64,000 bases of DNA from Plesiomonas shigelloides (GCF_900087055.1 NZ_LT575468.1:930001-994000); one strand, 5' to 3'; shown: positions 45,671 through 55,510, counted from the first letter of the stretch. The notes: a model not told the origin generated them from the sequence alone. Numbers and translations are program-made.

Positions 45671-46159
45671 ATGAATAGCAGCAGTGCTGTCGATACCGGC
45701 GAAAGCCGCGACAAAGTATTACAGTGGGTAACCTTCAATCTGGGCGAAGAAACCTACGGGGTTAATGTAATGCAGGTACGTGAAGTGCTGCGTTACAGCG
45801 AAATCGCGCCAGTGCCGGGCGCGCCATCTTACGTGCTGGGGATCATCAACCTGCGCGGTAACGTGGTGACCGTGATTGATACGCGCTCTCGTTTTGGCCT
45901 GTATCCAAGTGATGTGACCGACAATACCCGTATTGTGATCATCGAAACCGAACAGCAAGTGATCGGTATTCTGGTCGACAGCGTGGCAGAAGTGGTTTAC
46001 CTGCGTGCATCAGAAATCGACAAAACGCCAAATGTGGGCACCGATGAGAGCTCGCGCTTCATTCAGGGCGTCTCCAACCGCGATGGAGAGTTGTTAATTC
46101 TGGTAGATTTGAATAAATTACTGACCAACGATGAGTGGGATGAGTTGAGTGGTCTGTAA
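45671..46159 (+). CDS. cheW: Chemotaxis coupling protein CheW
   Basis: CheW (162 aa) couples receptors to CheA. It has QWVTFNLGEETYGVNVMQVR, EVLRYSEIAPVPGAPSYVLG, IINLRGNVVTVIDTRSRFGL and the C-terminal ELLILVDLNKLL. Length and order match polar-flagellum CheW. It overlaps the next gene (TAATG). Confidence 0.96.
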   Translation: MNSSSAVDTGESRDKVLQWVTFNLGEETYGVNVMQVREVLRYSEIAPVPGAPSYVLGIINLRGNVVTVIDTRSRFGLYPSDVTDNTRIVIIETEQQVIGILVDSVAEVVYLRASEIDKTPNVGTDESSRFIQGVSNRDGELLILVDLNKLLTNDEWDELSGL

Positions 46160-46581
46160 TGATTGGATTAATGGTTGCCGTAGCGGTACTGAGTGTGGTC
46201 TGTGCCGGTCTGGCGTGGAGCCTGATTTCTCTGTGGCGGCAACATAAAACCATTCTGCGTCGGGTTGAGGCCAGCGAAGTATTGCTGAAGGCCGCCCGGC
46301 GTCAGTTTGATACGACCGGAAAAAGTATCGAAGAGCTGCGTGGCGGCTTTATCGGTCTGGGAAATGAACTGCATCAGCTGGTGGATAAGCAGGAGCAGTT
46401 TAGTGTCAAACTGAATGAAGTGACCTATATCGATCCTGAGCATCGCCTGTATAGCCGTGCCACCAAGCTGGCGGAAATGGGCGCCGGTCTGGATGAGCTG
46501 ATGCAAGAGTGCGAGCTGCCTAAGGCCGAAGCGGAATTGTTGCTGAACTTACAGCGGCAGATGAAAAATCGTCGCACCTAA
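46159..46581 (+). CDS. DUF2802 membrane-anchored protein, end of che operon
   Basis: A 140-aa protein with an N-terminal membrane anchor (MVAVAVLSVVCAGLAWSLIS, about 4-23) and a cytoplasmic coiled-coil part (ASEVLLKAARRQFDTTGKSI; LNEVTYIDPEHRLYSRATKL; CELPKAEAELLLNLQ). It matches the DUF2802 family that regularly follows cheW in polar flagellar loci. Molecular role not established. Confidence 0.82.
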   Translation: MIGLMVAVAVLSVVCAGLAWSLISLWRQHKTILRRVEASEVLLKAARRQFDTTGKSIEELRGGFIGLGNELHQLVDKQEQFSVKLNEVTYIDPEHRLYSRATKLAEMGAGLDELMQECELPKAEAELLLNLQRQMKNRRT

Positions 46582-46692
46582 TCTCGTCAGCCTCTTTGAG
46601 CAATCGGCTAAATTGCCGTTGTGAACAGAGAGTATGAACAGAGAGCGTGAACAGCGAGTACGCTCAGCACGCGGTGAGAAACCCGATTGATA

Positions 46693-46719
46693 AAAAAAGC
46701 CGGCATTGCCGGCTTTTTT
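46693..46719. terminator. Bidirectional terminator between che operon and iolA
   Basis: A 12-bp perfect stem (AAAAAAGCCGGC / GCCGGCTTTTTT) with an ATT loop and T/A tracts on both sides, between convergent genes. It marks the boundary between the flagellar and inositol loci. Confidence 0.92.
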
Positions 46720-46801
46720 GTGGGTGTTCGAGCGGGGGGTTATCCCGCTACTTGCGCCTGGCTCTGACTTGCCGGCGCTCTGGCACGTTATTGAGCTTCT
46801 A

Positions 46802-48319
46802 TCACTCGAGGGTAGGCATGGTGAAAGTGCCGCTATGTTGCTCCAAACGCACCCCCGCTGGCCAACGGCTGGTGATGGTTTTCATGCGGGTGTAGAAACG
46901 CACGCCGTCACTGCCATGCACATTCAATGGCCCAAACACTGAGCGCTTCCAGCCGCCAAAGCTGTGGAATGCCATTGGTACTGGAATGGGCACGTTAATT
47001 CCCACCATCCCCGCTTGCACTTGCTCACCAAACTGACGCGCGGTTTCGCCATCACGGGTGAAAATGGCCGTGCCGTTACCGTATTGGTGACGATTAATCA
47101 GCTCCAGCGCGGTGTGATAATCGGGGGCGCGCACCACGCACAGCACCGGCCCGAAGATCTCCTCTTGATAGATCCGCATTTCTGGCGTAACCCGATCAAA
47201 CAAGGTCGGGCCGACAAAAAAACCCTGCTCATGACCGGCGACGTGGAAAGCTCGGCCATCGATACACAAGGTCGCGCCTTGTTCTACACCCGAATCGATA
47301 TAGTGCAGGATAGACGCGCGGTGCTGGGCGGAGATCACCGGTCCCATATCATTTTCGGGCTCACCAGCCGGTAAAATGCCTGGGCCGACGCGCATTGTGG
47401 CAATGCGCGCTTTGACGCCGGCGATCAGGGCATCGGCTACATCATCTCCAACCGCTACCGCCACCGACAGCGCCATGCAGCGTTCACCCGCCGCGCCAAA
47501 TGCTGCGCCCATAATGGCGTTCACCGTCATATCCAGATCGGCATCCGGCATCACGATACAGTGGTTTTTCGCGCCGCCCAGCGCCTGACAGCGTTTACCG
47601 TGCGCCGAGGCTACCGAGTAAATGTACTCGGCAATCGGTGTTGAACCGACAAAACTCACCGCTTGAATGCGCGGATCGGTCAGCAGAACATCCACCGCTT
47701 CTTTATCGCCGTTCACTACGTTGAATACACCATCGGGCAGACCGGCTTCTTTTAGCAGTTCGGCCAGTGCTAGCGCCAGTGACGGATCTTTTTCCGAGGG
47801 CTTGAGAATAAAGGTATTGCCGGTAGCCAGTGCAATCGGGAACATCCACATTGGCACCATGGCAGGGAAGTTAAACGGCGTGATCCCGGCGCATACCCCG
47901 AGCGGTTGCATCAGTGAATGGCTATCGACCCCGGTTCCCACATTGGCCGAGTGTTCGCCTTTTTGCAGATGCGGAATACCACAGGCAAACTCGACCACTT
48001 CTAAGCCGCGCACCAACTCGCCATGGGCATCGGACAGGATCTTACCGTGCTCTTCTGAGATCAGGCGTGCCAGCCGGTCTTTGTGCTGTTCGAGTAAGGC
48101 TTTAAAGCGGAACATCACGCGGGCACGGCGCAGTGGTGGCGTGCGTGACCATGCAGGGAAGGCGGCATCGGCGACACTGATCGCGTGTTCGACTTCAGCC
48201 ACGGTACTGAGGGCGACCTGCCGCACCGGCTCACCGAGTGCCGGATTAAACACAGGGGCTAAACGTTCGCTGCGGCTCGCGGTCAGTTGGCCGCCGATAA
48301 AGTTGTGTACGATATCCAT
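46802..48319 (-). CDS. iolA: Methylmalonate-semialdehyde dehydrogenase (acylating) IolA
   Basis: IolA/MmsA (505 aa) turns malonate semialdehyde into acetyl-CoA and CO2 with NAD and CoA, the last step of inositol breakdown. It starts MDIVHNFIGGQLTASRSERL and has GVCAGITPFNFPAMVPMWMF, ILKPSEKDPSLALALAELL, VSFVGSTPIAEYIY and the catalytic cysteine in AAFGAAGERCMALSVAVAVG, the MmsA form of the ALDH active site. The ATG at 48319 is preceded by a purine-rich GAGAGAGA; an in-frame ATG 42 bp upstream lacks family sequence. It is divergent from iolR. Confidence 0.95.
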   Translation of the reverse strand: MDIVHNFIGGQLTASRSERLAPVFNPALGEPVRQVALSTVAEVEHAISVADAAFPAWSRTPPLRRARVMFRFKALLEQHKDRLARLISEEHGKILSDAHGELVRGLEVVEFACGIPHLQKGEHSANVGTGVDSHSLMQPLGVCAGITPFNFPAMVPMWMFPIALATGNTFILKPSEKDPSLALALAELLKEAGLPDGVFNVVNGDKEAVDVLLTDPRIQAVSFVGSTPIAEYIYSVASAHGKRCQALGGAKNHCIVMPDADLDMTVNAIMGAAFGAAGERCMALSVAVAVGDDVADALIAGVKARIATMRVGPGILPAGEPENDMGPVISAQHRASILHYIDSGVEQGATLCIDGRAFHVAGHEQGFFVGPTLFDRVTPEMRIYQEEIFGPVLCVVRAPDYHTALELINRHQYGNGTAIFTRDGETARQFGEQVQAGMVGINVPIPVPMAFHSFGGWKRSVFGPLNVHGSDGVRFYTRMKTITSRWPAGVRLEQHSGTFTMPTLE

Positions 48320-48625
48320 TCGGTTTCTCTCTCTGTCAGCAGGATCAAAGATGTCATGCAAAAAGCATAATGAAATATTTATTTCATTTAAACATAAAGT
48401 GATTTCATTATTCTGTTTTGTGATCCCGATGCCGTTCGGCAGACAGTAGGGTAGGCGGCGGCTTTTTTTTGTGTCTTAATTTATTCAAATCTTTCATAGA
48501 TATAGAATAACAGAACAGATATTCTATTCTTTATTACCAGCGTCCGCGCTTTTTCTGCGGTATCAGGGTGTTTCGCCATCGGTAAACATCGCTGCAGAGC
48601 TAAGGATATAACGGGGGAGACTCGC
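48320..48625. other. Divergent iolA-iolR intergenic region
   Basis: This A+T-rich 306-bp gap contains a GAAATATTTATTTC palindrome-like box near iolA (48372-48385) and an inverted repeat, ATAGAATA-N10-TATTCTAT (48502-48527), about 100 bp upstream of iolR. Both are candidate operators. No ORF is supported. Confidence 0.65.
48372..48386 (-). promoter_or_regulatory. Candidate IolR box upstream of iolA
   Basis: On the minus strand TGAAATAAATATTTC, 52 bp upstream of the iolA ATG. It is nearly identical to the boxes before iolD and iolC. Confidence 0.6.
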
Positions 48626-49471
48626 GTGAGCAGTGCCAAAAATTTTGCCGAATTGCAAGACCAAATCCGCGCCCGCTATGCAGAGCTGAGTAAGCGTCTG
48701 CAGCAGGTTGCCAAGTATGTGATTGATAATAAAAACACCGTGGCAATGCAGACGGTGGCGGTGATTGCTAAAGAAGCCGATGTGCCGCCTTCTACCTTGA
48801 TCCGGTTTGCCAATACCTTTGGCTTTAGCGGTTTCAATGAAATGAAACAGATATTTCGCCTAGATCTGGTCAAGGAAACCGCCAATTACACCGAGCGAGC
48901 ACGTCTGTTCCGGGAAATGGAAGGGGCCAGCGCCGCCGATCAACCGCACGATATTTTGCAAGAGTTCGCCCGCGCTAATGCGCAGGCATTGCAGCAGCTG
49001 GTGGTGCATACTCCCGCTGAGGAAATGCAGCGGGCAGTTGATCTGCTGGAGCAAGCTCAGACCATTTATGTCATCGGTTTGCGCCGCTCGTTCAGCGCCG
49101 CGGCTTATTTGCGCTATGCCTTGAGTCATCTGGAGCGTCGGGTGGTGTTGCTCGATGGCCTCGGTGGCATGCTGGCGGAGCAGCTTAATCTGATGGGCCG
49201 TGAGGATGTGGTGCTGTCGATCAGCTTCACGCCGTATGCCGAGGAGACGGTGATGGTCAGTGAAAAGGCCTCCCAAACCGGCGCACGCCAAATTGTGATC
49301 ACCGATAGTCAAATCAGTCCGTTAGCCTCACTGAGCGATGTGTGTTTCGTGGTTAAAGAAGCGCAAGTCGGCGCGTTTCGCTCGCAATCTGCCACCTTAT
49401 GTCTGCTGCAATCGCTGGCCGTGGGGTTGGCGTTTCAAACGTCCGGTCAAGATGTGGCCGCCTCGCTGTAA
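48626..49471 (+). CDS. iolR: RpiR-family transcriptional regulator of inositol genes IolR
   Basis: A 281-aa RpiR-type regulator: N-terminal HTH_6 (residues about 10-85; LSKRLQQVAKYVIDNKNTVA, and KEADVPPSTLIRFANTFGFS) and C-terminal SIS sugar-binding domain (about 130-260; TIYVIGLRRSFSAAAYLRYA). Gammaproteobacterial IolR proteins of this type repress iol genes until an inositol breakdown intermediate binds. It lies in the middle of the iol locus, divergent from iolA. The start is GTG at 48626 with GGGGGA upstream. Confidence 0.88.
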   Translation: MSSAKNFAELQDQIRARYAELSKRLQQVAKYVIDNKNTVAMQTVAVIAKEADVPPSTLIRFANTFGFSGFNEMKQIFRLDLVKETANYTERARLFREMEGASAADQPHDILQEFARANAQALQQLVVHTPAEEMQRAVDLLEQAQTIYVIGLRRSFSAAAYLRYALSHLERRVVLLDGLGGMLAEQLNLMGREDVVLSISFTPYAEETVMVSEKASQTGARQIVITDSQISPLASLSDVCFVVKEAQVGAFRSQSATLCLLQSLAVGLAFQTSGQDVAASL

Positions 49472-49618
49472 GTGAGCGTATCGCATGTTACCTCGCCGGT
49501 GGTGTTCGCCATCGGTGGGGCTGATCTTCTTCGATTTATTAGCACCGCTGGCATTGTTTTGTTTGTCTTGAGCTAGCGAGTGCTGTTTGCGCTGGGCGCG
49601 GTGTGGGCTCGGGGTTAC

Positions 49619-49684
<66 letters not shown>

Positions 49685-49771
49685 TTTTCGATTTCGTGCG
49701 TGGATGGCAGCGTGCTGCTTAACCGCATGCGGATCACACTCCGGCAATTTCATTTCGAATAAATCTTTAAA

Positions 49772-49785
49772 TGAAATAAATATTC
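49772..49785 (+). promoter_or_regulatory. Candidate IolR box upstream of iolD
   Basis: TGAAATAAATATTC, 118 bp upstream of the iolD ATG, identical over 14 bases to the box before iolC. Confidence 0.6.
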
Positions 49786-49903
49786 TATAAAGTAATCGTT
49801 ATGGAAATAATGCGAACAGCAAAGGCACCGGCTTGGCCGGAAAGCAGGCGCGCCGCCGTTATGCGGGCAGCGTGACGGTAGCAGGGAATCTGGAGTTGTG
49901 GCT

Positions 49904-51838
49904 ATGCGCACAGAGAGAATGACAACCGCACAGGCGCTGGTGAAATTTTTGAACCAGCAATATATCGACGTGGACGGCGTGGAAGAGAAGTTCGTACACG
50001 GGATCTTCACCATTTTCGGGCATGGTAACGTGCTGGGATTGGGGCAGGCGTTGGAGCAAGATGCCGGTGACTTACAGGTGTATCAAGGCTGCAATGAGCA
50101 AGGGATGGCGCACATCGCGCTCGGTTTTGCCAAACAGCACAAACGCCGTCGGATCTGTGCGGTTACCTCATCAGTAGGGCCGGGCGCGGCCAATATGGTG
50201 ACGGCCGCCGCGACAGCCACCGCCAACCGCCTGCCGATTTTGTTACTGCCTGGCGATCTGTTTGCGACCCGCCAGCCTGATCCGGTGTTGCAGCAGGTGG
50301 AGCAGTATCATGATGCCTCGATCAGCACCAACGACTGTTTCCGTCCGGTATCGCGCTATTGGGATCGCGTTTCGCGCCCAGAGCAGCTGATGAGTGCGAT
50401 GCTTAATGCCATGCGTGTGCTGACCGATCCGGCCGATACGGGCGCGGTTACGGTGTGTCTGCCGCAAGATGTGCAAGCCGAAGCCTATGATTTCCCCGAT
50501 TCTTTCTTTCGCAAGCGCGTGCACCGTTTGGAGCGCCGCCCGCCAACCGCGGCGATGCTGGATGATGCCCTGACTTTATTGCTATCAAAGAAAAAACCGC
50601 TGTTGGTGTGCGGTGGTGGGGTGCGTTACTCGCAGGCGCATGAGGCGTTTCGCCGTTTCGCCGAGTGCTTTGGCATTCCGTTTGCGGAAACGCAAGCGGG
50701 TAAAGGGGCGATCCCTGCCGATCACCCGCTCAACTGTGGCGGGCTGGGTACCACCGGTTGTTTGGCGGCCAATACCTTGGCGGCAGAAGCGGATTTGATT
50801 ATCGGGGTCGGAACCCGTTTCACTGATTTCACTACGGCATCAAAAAGCTTGTTCCGCCATCCACAGGTGGATTTTCTGACTATCAATATCGCGGCTTTTG
50901 ATGCCATGAAGCTCGATGCGGTGCCGGTGGTAGCTGATGCGCGCGCTGCGCTGCAAGCGCTGCATGGCGTGTTAGCGCCAACCGGCTATCAGGCCGCTTA
51001 TGGCAACGAGATTGCCCAAGCGAGAGCCGCGTGGGAGCAAGAGTGGCAACGCTTGGCTGCCATTGAGGTGGATGAGCAGTTTGTGCCGGAAGTGGCCGGT
51101 CAGCTCGATGATCGCCTGCCGGAGTATATGGATACCCTGCAAACCCATTTGACGCAAACCCGCGTGCTGGGGCTGTTAGACCAAGTCTTAGCACCGGATG
51201 CGATTGTGGTCGGCGCGGCCGGCTCGCTGCCAGGAGATTTGCAGCGCATGTGGCGACCGAAAGTGGCTGACACTTACCACATGGAGTACGGCTATTCGTG
51301 CATGGGTTATGAGATTGCCGCCGCGGTGGGCGCGAAGATCGCCGCTCCGCAGCAGCCGGTGTATGCTTTTGTCGGCGATGGCTCTTATCTGATGCTGCAT
51401 TCTGAGCTGCAAACGGCAGTACAAGAGGGGATCAAAATTACCGTGCTGCTGTTTGATAACGCCGGTTTTGGTTGCATCAATAACCTGCAAATGGGGCAGG
51501 GAATGGGCAGTTTCGGCACCGAAAACCGGCATCGCGATCCCCGTACTGGCCAGATGAGTGGGCCACTTGTGAAGGTGGACTTTGCGGCCAACGCCGCCAG
51601 TTATGGCTGCGTGAGTTATCGAGTGCACAATGAAGCCGAATTGTTGGCTGCATTGGCCGATGCCGCGCAGCAAACCGCGCCGGTGCTGATAGATATCAAA
51701 GTGCTGCCCAAAACCATGACCCACGGTTACGCCGCCTGGTGGCGCACCGGCACGGCGCAGGTGGCGGATAATCCGGCCATTGTGGCGGCGGCCGAGGATA
51801 TTCAGCAGGTGCTGCGTACGGTAGCGCGTCAATATTAA
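49904..51838 (+). CDS. iolD: 3D-(3,5/4)-trihydroxycyclohexane-1,2-dione hydrolase IolD
   Basis: IolD (644 aa) is the ThDP-dependent hydrolase that opens the inositol ring. It has the ThDP enzyme plan: N-terminal PYR domain ([37 protein letters not shown] with the catalytic Glu), a central domain ([20 protein letters not shown]), and the PP domain with the ThDP motif starting [16 protein letters not shown] and ending [12 protein letters not shown]. The ATG at 49904 has TGGAG 8 bp upstream. A 19-bp direct repeat spans its stop codon. Confidence 0.96.
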   Translation: MRTERMTTAQALVKFLNQQYIDVDGVEEKFVHGIFTIFGHGNVLGLGQALEQDAGDLQVYQGCNEQGMAHIALGFAKQHKRRRICAVTSSVGPGAANMVTAAATATANRLPILLLPGDLFATRQPDPVLQQVEQYHDASISTNDCFRPVSRYWDRVSRPEQLMSAMLNAMRVLTDPADTGAVTVCLPQDVQAEAYDFPDSFFRKRVHRLERRPPTAAMLDDALTLLLSKKKPLLVCGGGVRYSQAHEAFRRFAECFGIPFAETQAGKGAIPADHPLNCGGLGTTGCLAANTLAAEADLIIGVGTRFTDFTTASKSLFRHPQVDFLTINIAAFDAMKLDAVPVVADARAALQALHGVLAPTGYQAAYGNEIAQARAAWEQEWQRLAAIEVDEQFVPEVAGQLDDRLPEYMDTLQTHLTQTRVLGLLDQVLAPDAIVVGAAGSLPGDLQRMWRPKVADTYHMEYGYSCMGYEIAAAVGAKIAAPQQPVYAFVGDGSYLMLHSELQTAVQEGIKITVLLFDNAGFGCINNLQMGQGMGSFGTENRHRDPRTGQMSGPLVKVDFAANAASYGCVSYRVHNEAELLAALADAAQQTAPVLIDIKVLPKTMTHGYAAWWRTGTAQVADNPAIVAAAEDIQQVLRTVARQY

Positions 51839-51871
51839 TGCTTAAGTCATGGATTAATGCTTAAGTCATGG
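51834..51871. repeat. 19-bp tandem duplication across the iolD stop
   Basis: ATTAATGCTTAAGTCATGG is present twice head to tail (51834-51852 and 51853-51871). The first copy contains the TAA stop of iolD. Confidence 0.9.
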
Positions 51872-51989
51872 GTATAGGCCGGGCGCTGGGGCGACCGGCC
51901 ATGGTGAGTGAGCCTGCGGAGTTAATCGCTCTGCTTTAGCTGTTCAGACGGCGTGCTGATTCGTGTGCGCTGGCCTGTTTCTGCTGTTC

Positions 51990-52011
51990 GGGGGCGTAGG
52001 CCCCCTTTTTT
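51990..52011 (+). terminator. Rho-independent terminator after iolD
   Basis: GGGGGC-GTAG-GCCCCC followed by six T, about 150 bp after the iolD stop. Confidence 0.85.
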
Positions 52012-52586
52012 CGTTCCCTGCGCCTTGTTGTTCTTTGCGTTATTTTCTTTCTTTTATCTTATTCAATTGCCTTTATCGTCTTTTTCTATTCTCTTTGCTC
52101 CCTTTTTCTTGCCGCTACGCTTCGCGTGTCATTTGCTGCACTTGTATTTCGCATTCAGTAAAAATGGAACTTTCATTTCTTCAATTTTATGGTTGTATGG
52201 CTTAGCAGTTTCATCATGGTGGCGTGATCTTGCGCAGGGCGATGCTGCGGGACTCGAGCCGAATAGCGTCCAATCAGACTCGTAACACAATGTTTTTTAT
52301 TGAATTAATTACGTTATGCGACCGCGCTGACATCGGTTCAGCGTGAATTGATGCAAACTGTTACCTCGCCAGCAAAAATAAAATATCCAATATAAATTAA
52401 ATTGAAATAAACGTTTCGCGTGCTATGTTTTTAGCATACCAGCATGGATGCCGACACGAAGGGCTTGCGAGCAGGCCGATAGGGTGACCGGCGCTGGGAC
52501 ATAACAACAGAACAACAGCAGATGCCGCGCCCATGCGCTGACCTCTGCCTCTCTACCTTACGGATACACAGTATCAAGGAGTTGCT
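52012..52586. other. iolG upstream region with pyrimidine-rich tract
   Basis: From about 52006 to 52130 the + strand is strongly T/C-rich. A candidate IolR box (52403-52417) and A+T-rich promoter-like DNA follow. An open frame through the pyrimidine tract encodes only Phe/Leu-rich low-complexity sequence and crosses the terminator, so no gene is called. Confidence 0.6.
52403..52417 (+). promoter_or_regulatory. Candidate IolR box upstream of iolG
   Basis: TGAAATAAACGTTTC, 170 bp upstream of the iolG ATG; the GAAA-N6-TTTC geometry is the same as at iolA. Confidence 0.5.
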
Positions 52587-53573
52587 ATGTACAATATCGC
52601 GTTATTCGGAGCTGGCCGCATCGGACAGGTCCATGCCGTGAACATTGCCGGACACAAGGAAACTTGCCTGTACTCGGTGATTGACCCGCACCAGGCCGGT
52701 GCTGAAGCGTTGGCGCACAAGTATGGCGCCAAAGTGCAGAGTGCCGAAGAGGCCATGGCCGATCCGAATGTGCAGGCAGTGATGATTGCCTCGGCCACCG
52801 ATACCCATGCCGATTTGATTGAGCAAGCGGCGCGCGCCGGCAAGGCTATCTTCTGCGAAAAACCGGTGCATCTGGACTTGGCGCGGGTGCGCGATTGTCT
52901 GGCTACCGTACGTGAGTGCAATGTCCCGCTATTTATCGGCTTTAACCGCCGTTATGACCCGCAATTTCGTAAAGTGCGCGAAATGCTGAGCGCAGGCGCG
53001 ATTGGCAAGGCGGAGTCTTTGGTGATCACCTCCCGTGACCCGTCGCCGCCGCCAGCCACCTATGTCAAAGTCTCCGGTGGGATGTTCCGCGATATGACCA
53101 TCCATGACTTTGATATGGCGCGTTTCATCATGGGCGAAGACCCGGTTGCCGTGTACGCCAAAGGCAGCAATCTGGTGGATCCGGCCATCGGCGCTGCCGG
53201 TGATATTGATACTGCGTTTGTGGTGCTGACCTTCCCATCGGGCGCTATGGCGACGATCTCCAACAGCCGTCGCTCCGGTTATGGCTATGATCAGCGCATT
53301 GAGCTGCACGGTTCACAAGGCTTGCTGACGGCGAAAAATATCCACGAAAACGCCGTTGAGCAGTGGAGCGAAGCGGGCTGCGTAGCCGCTAAACCTGAAC
53401 ACTTCTTCTTGCAGCGTTATGCCGCCGCCTATCAGGCCGAGTGGGAGCATTTTGCCGATGTGTTGGCCGGTCGCGCCGAGCCACAATGCAGCGGCTATGA
53501 TGGCGAACAAGCCCTGTATCTGGCGGACAAAGCGCTGGAATCCCTACGCAGCGGCAAAGAAGTTCAGCTGTAA
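52587..53573 (+). CDS. iolG: myo-Inositol 2-dehydrogenase IolG
   Basis: IolG (328 aa) oxidises myo-inositol to 2-keto-myo-inositol with NAD, the first catabolic step. It is a Gfo/Idh/MocA protein: N-terminal Rossmann motif ALFGAGRIGQVHA, the catalytic-lysine EKP motif in IFCEKPVHLD, FNRRYDPQFRKVREML, and MTIHDFDMARFIMGEDPVAV with the conserved Asp/His. AAGGAG lies before the ATG. The sodium symporter gene follows, with a GC-rich hairpin in the gap. Confidence 0.93.
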   Translation: MYNIALFGAGRIGQVHAVNIAGHKETCLYSVIDPHQAGAEALAHKYGAKVQSAEEAMADPNVQAVMIASATDTHADLIEQAARAGKAIFCEKPVHLDLARVRDCLATVRECNVPLFIGFNRRYDPQFRKVREMLSAGAIGKAESLVITSRDPSPPPATYVKVSGGMFRDMTIHDFDMARFIMGEDPVAVYAKGSNLVDPAIGAAGDIDTAFVVLTFPSGAMATISNSRRSGYGYDQRIELHGSQGLLTAKNIHENAVEQWSEAGCVAAKPEHFFLQRYAAAYQAEWEHFADVLAGRAEPQCSGYDGEQALYLADKALESLRSGKEVQL

Positions 53574-53586
53574 TTCCCTTATCTGT

Positions 53587-53606
53587 CAGGGGCGGCAACG
53601 CCCCTG
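53587..53606 (+). other. GC-rich hairpin with GCAA tetraloop after iolG
   Basis: CAGGGGCG-GCAA-CGCCCCTG is a perfect 8-bp stem closed by a GNRA-type loop, 14 bp after the iolG stop. No T tract follows, so it probably stabilises or processes mRNA rather than terminating it. Confidence 0.65.
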
Positions 53607-53704
53607 CTGTCTGATCCGATTGTACCCCTCTTAGAGAGTGTCCGTGCCGCCTGTGGAAGGGGCGGTAACGTAAAACAGAAACGAAAGACACGGAGAAGCA
53701 CACA

Positions 53705-55414
53705 ATGTTAGCTTTTATTTCGTTTGTCGGTTTTACCCTGTTCGTGGCCGGATTTGCGTATTACAAAACCCATAATGCTCATCTGACCGATTCCGCCGAA
53801 GGCTATTTTCTGGGCGGACGTTCGCTGACCGGCATCTATATCGGCGGCTCTATGCTGCTGATGAACCTCTCCACCGAGCACTTGGTCGGCTTAAATGGCC
53901 TGTCATTTCGCACCGGTTTTATCGTTATGGCGTGGGAAGTGATGGCGGCGATGACCATTGTGTTATTCGCTATCGTATTCTTGCCGAAATACTTAAAACT
54001 GGGGATCTCAACCATTCCCGAATACCTTGAACGGCGCTTTGATAAGCAAACGCTGACCATCACTTCGATTTTATTCTTGGGGATGTACGTGATTTCGCTG
54101 CTGCCGATCGTGCTGTATACCGGGGCGATTGCGCTGGAAAGCCTGTTTCAAGTCTCGCATGTGTTCAGCGTGGATAAAACCACCGCGCTGTGGATCATGG
54201 TGTGGGGCGTGGGCGGTTTGGGCGCGATTTACGCGGTATTTGGCGGGATCAAAGCCATCGCGGTGGCCGATACCATCAACGGGGTGGGTTTGATCACCGG
54301 TGGTTTGATGGTAACGCTGTTTGCGCTGGCTTATGTTGGCGACGGCAACGTGTGGACTGGTATGGTTGAGGTGTACACCAATAACCCAGCCAAGTTTAAC
54401 TCTATCGGTGCGGAAGATTCGCTGGTGCCGTTTTCCACCTTGTTCACCGGTCTTATCATCTCCAACATGTTTTTCTGGTGTACGAACCAGTCGATTGTGC
54501 AAAAAGCGCTGGGAGCCAAGAATCTGGCTGAAGGGCAAAAAGGGGTTCTGCTGTGCGCCTTTTTCAAACTGATGATCCCATCCATCATCATTTTGCCGGG
54601 CATTATCGCCTTCCATATTTTCCAAGGGCAGATTGATAATCCTGATAACGCGTACCCGAATCTGGTGCAACTGGTGCTGCCAGAAGTGTTGGTTGGGTTC
54701 TTCGCCGCAGTCGTGGTGGGGGCGGTATTCTCAACTTTCAGCGGCGGTTTGAACTCCTCGGTGACGTTGTTTACCGTCAACATCTTCAAAAAATCCCTCA
54801 AACCGGATGCGACCGAAGCGCAAACCGTGGCCGTGGGTAAATATCTGGGCTTAGGGCTGGCGCTGATTTCCATGATCGTGGCACCGCTGGTGGCGAATGC
54901 GCCAGATGGTTTGTTCTACCTGATCCAACAGCTGCAAGGTATTTTCAACGCGCCAATTCTGAGCGTGGTGTTGGTCGGTTTGCTGACCAAACGCGTACCG
55001 GCAATTGCCGCCAAGTTGGGTCTGCTGTTCGGCATGTCGGCCTATATCCTGTTTAACTTCGTGTTCAAGGTCGATATCCACTTCTTCCATCTGCTCGGCA
55101 TTTTGTTTTTGCTGAACGTGGTATTCATGCTGCTGATTGGTCACTTCTTCCCGCAAGAGGCTTATCAAGAGGTGTACACCAAGCAGGTGGATATTCAGCC
55201 GTGGTCGCTGGTGCGTCCGGTGGCGGTGCTGATCACCTTGGGTTCAGTGTCTATGTACGTGTTCTTGGCGCAAAACGTACCGGGCTGGTTGATGGCGGTG
55301 TATTACACCTTCGCGGTGGCAGCGCTGGGTTATGTGTTCTGGGGCATTGGGCGCGAGCTGTTTGGTATGCAGCGTAATCAGCCAATGGTGCCAGAGTTGG
55401 AGGATGAGGCTTAA
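53705..55414 (+). CDS. Sodium:solute symporter (SSS family), probable inositol transporter
   Basis: A 569-aa inner-membrane protein with about 13-14 hydrophobic segments. SSS/SGLT features include GYFLGGRSLTGIYIGGSMLL, MNLSTEHLVGLNGLSFRTGF and VGAVFSTFSGGLNSSVTLFT. The C-terminal segment SMYVFLAQNVPGWLMAVYYT is also hydrophobic. Location between iolG and the rest of the iol genes suggests inositol uptake with sodium; substrate is inferred. The DUF294/exonuclease pair downstream is often found beside SSS transporters. Confidence 0.85.
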   Translation: MLAFISFVGFTLFVAGFAYYKTHNAHLTDSAEGYFLGGRSLTGIYIGGSMLLMNLSTEHLVGLNGLSFRTGFIVMAWEVMAAMTIVLFAIVFLPKYLKLGISTIPEYLERRFDKQTLTITSILFLGMYVISLLPIVLYTGAIALESLFQVSHVFSVDKTTALWIMVWGVGGLGAIYAVFGGIKAIAVADTINGVGLITGGLMVTLFALAYVGDGNVWTGMVEVYTNNPAKFNSIGAEDSLVPFSTLFTGLIISNMFFWCTNQSIVQKALGAKNLAEGQKGVLLCAFFKLMIPSIIILPGIIAFHIFQGQIDNPDNAYPNLVQLVLPEVLVGFFAAVVVGAVFSTFSGGLNSSVTLFTVNIFKKSLKPDATEAQTVAVGKYLGLGLALISMIVAPLVANAPDGLFYLIQQLQGIFNAPILSVVLVGLLTKRVPAIAAKLGLLFGMSAYILFNFVFKVDIHFFHLLGILFLLNVVFMLLIGHFFPQEAYQEVYTKQVDIQPWSLVRPVAVLITLGSVSMYVFLAQNVPGWLMAVYYTFAVAALGYVFWGIGRELFGMQRNQPMVPELEDEA

Positions 55415-55471
55415 TTGCGAGCCCACAATTTGGGGATGCCGAGTATTGGCCAACCTAAGTTGAGTGTCATC

Positions 55472-55510
55472 ACGCCCCTGCGCTATCGCTTTGACGTCGC
55501 GCGGGGGCGT
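55472..55510 (+). other. Long GC-rich hairpin after the symporter gene
   Basis: ACGCCCCTGCGC pairs with GCGCGGGGGCGT (12 bp, one G-U), with a 15-nt loop, 58 bp after the stop. A T-poor sequence follows, so termination is uncertain. Confidence 0.5.

Noticed and set aside
47667-48449. 260-codon plus-strand frame opposite iolA
   Set aside because: Antisense shadow, Ser-rich, no motifs; iolA is secure on the other strand.
51953-52285. Phe/Leu-rich 110-codon frame after iolD
   Set aside because: It crosses a strong terminator and translates a pyrimidine-rich tract. The hydrophobic look is a by-product of T-rich codons.
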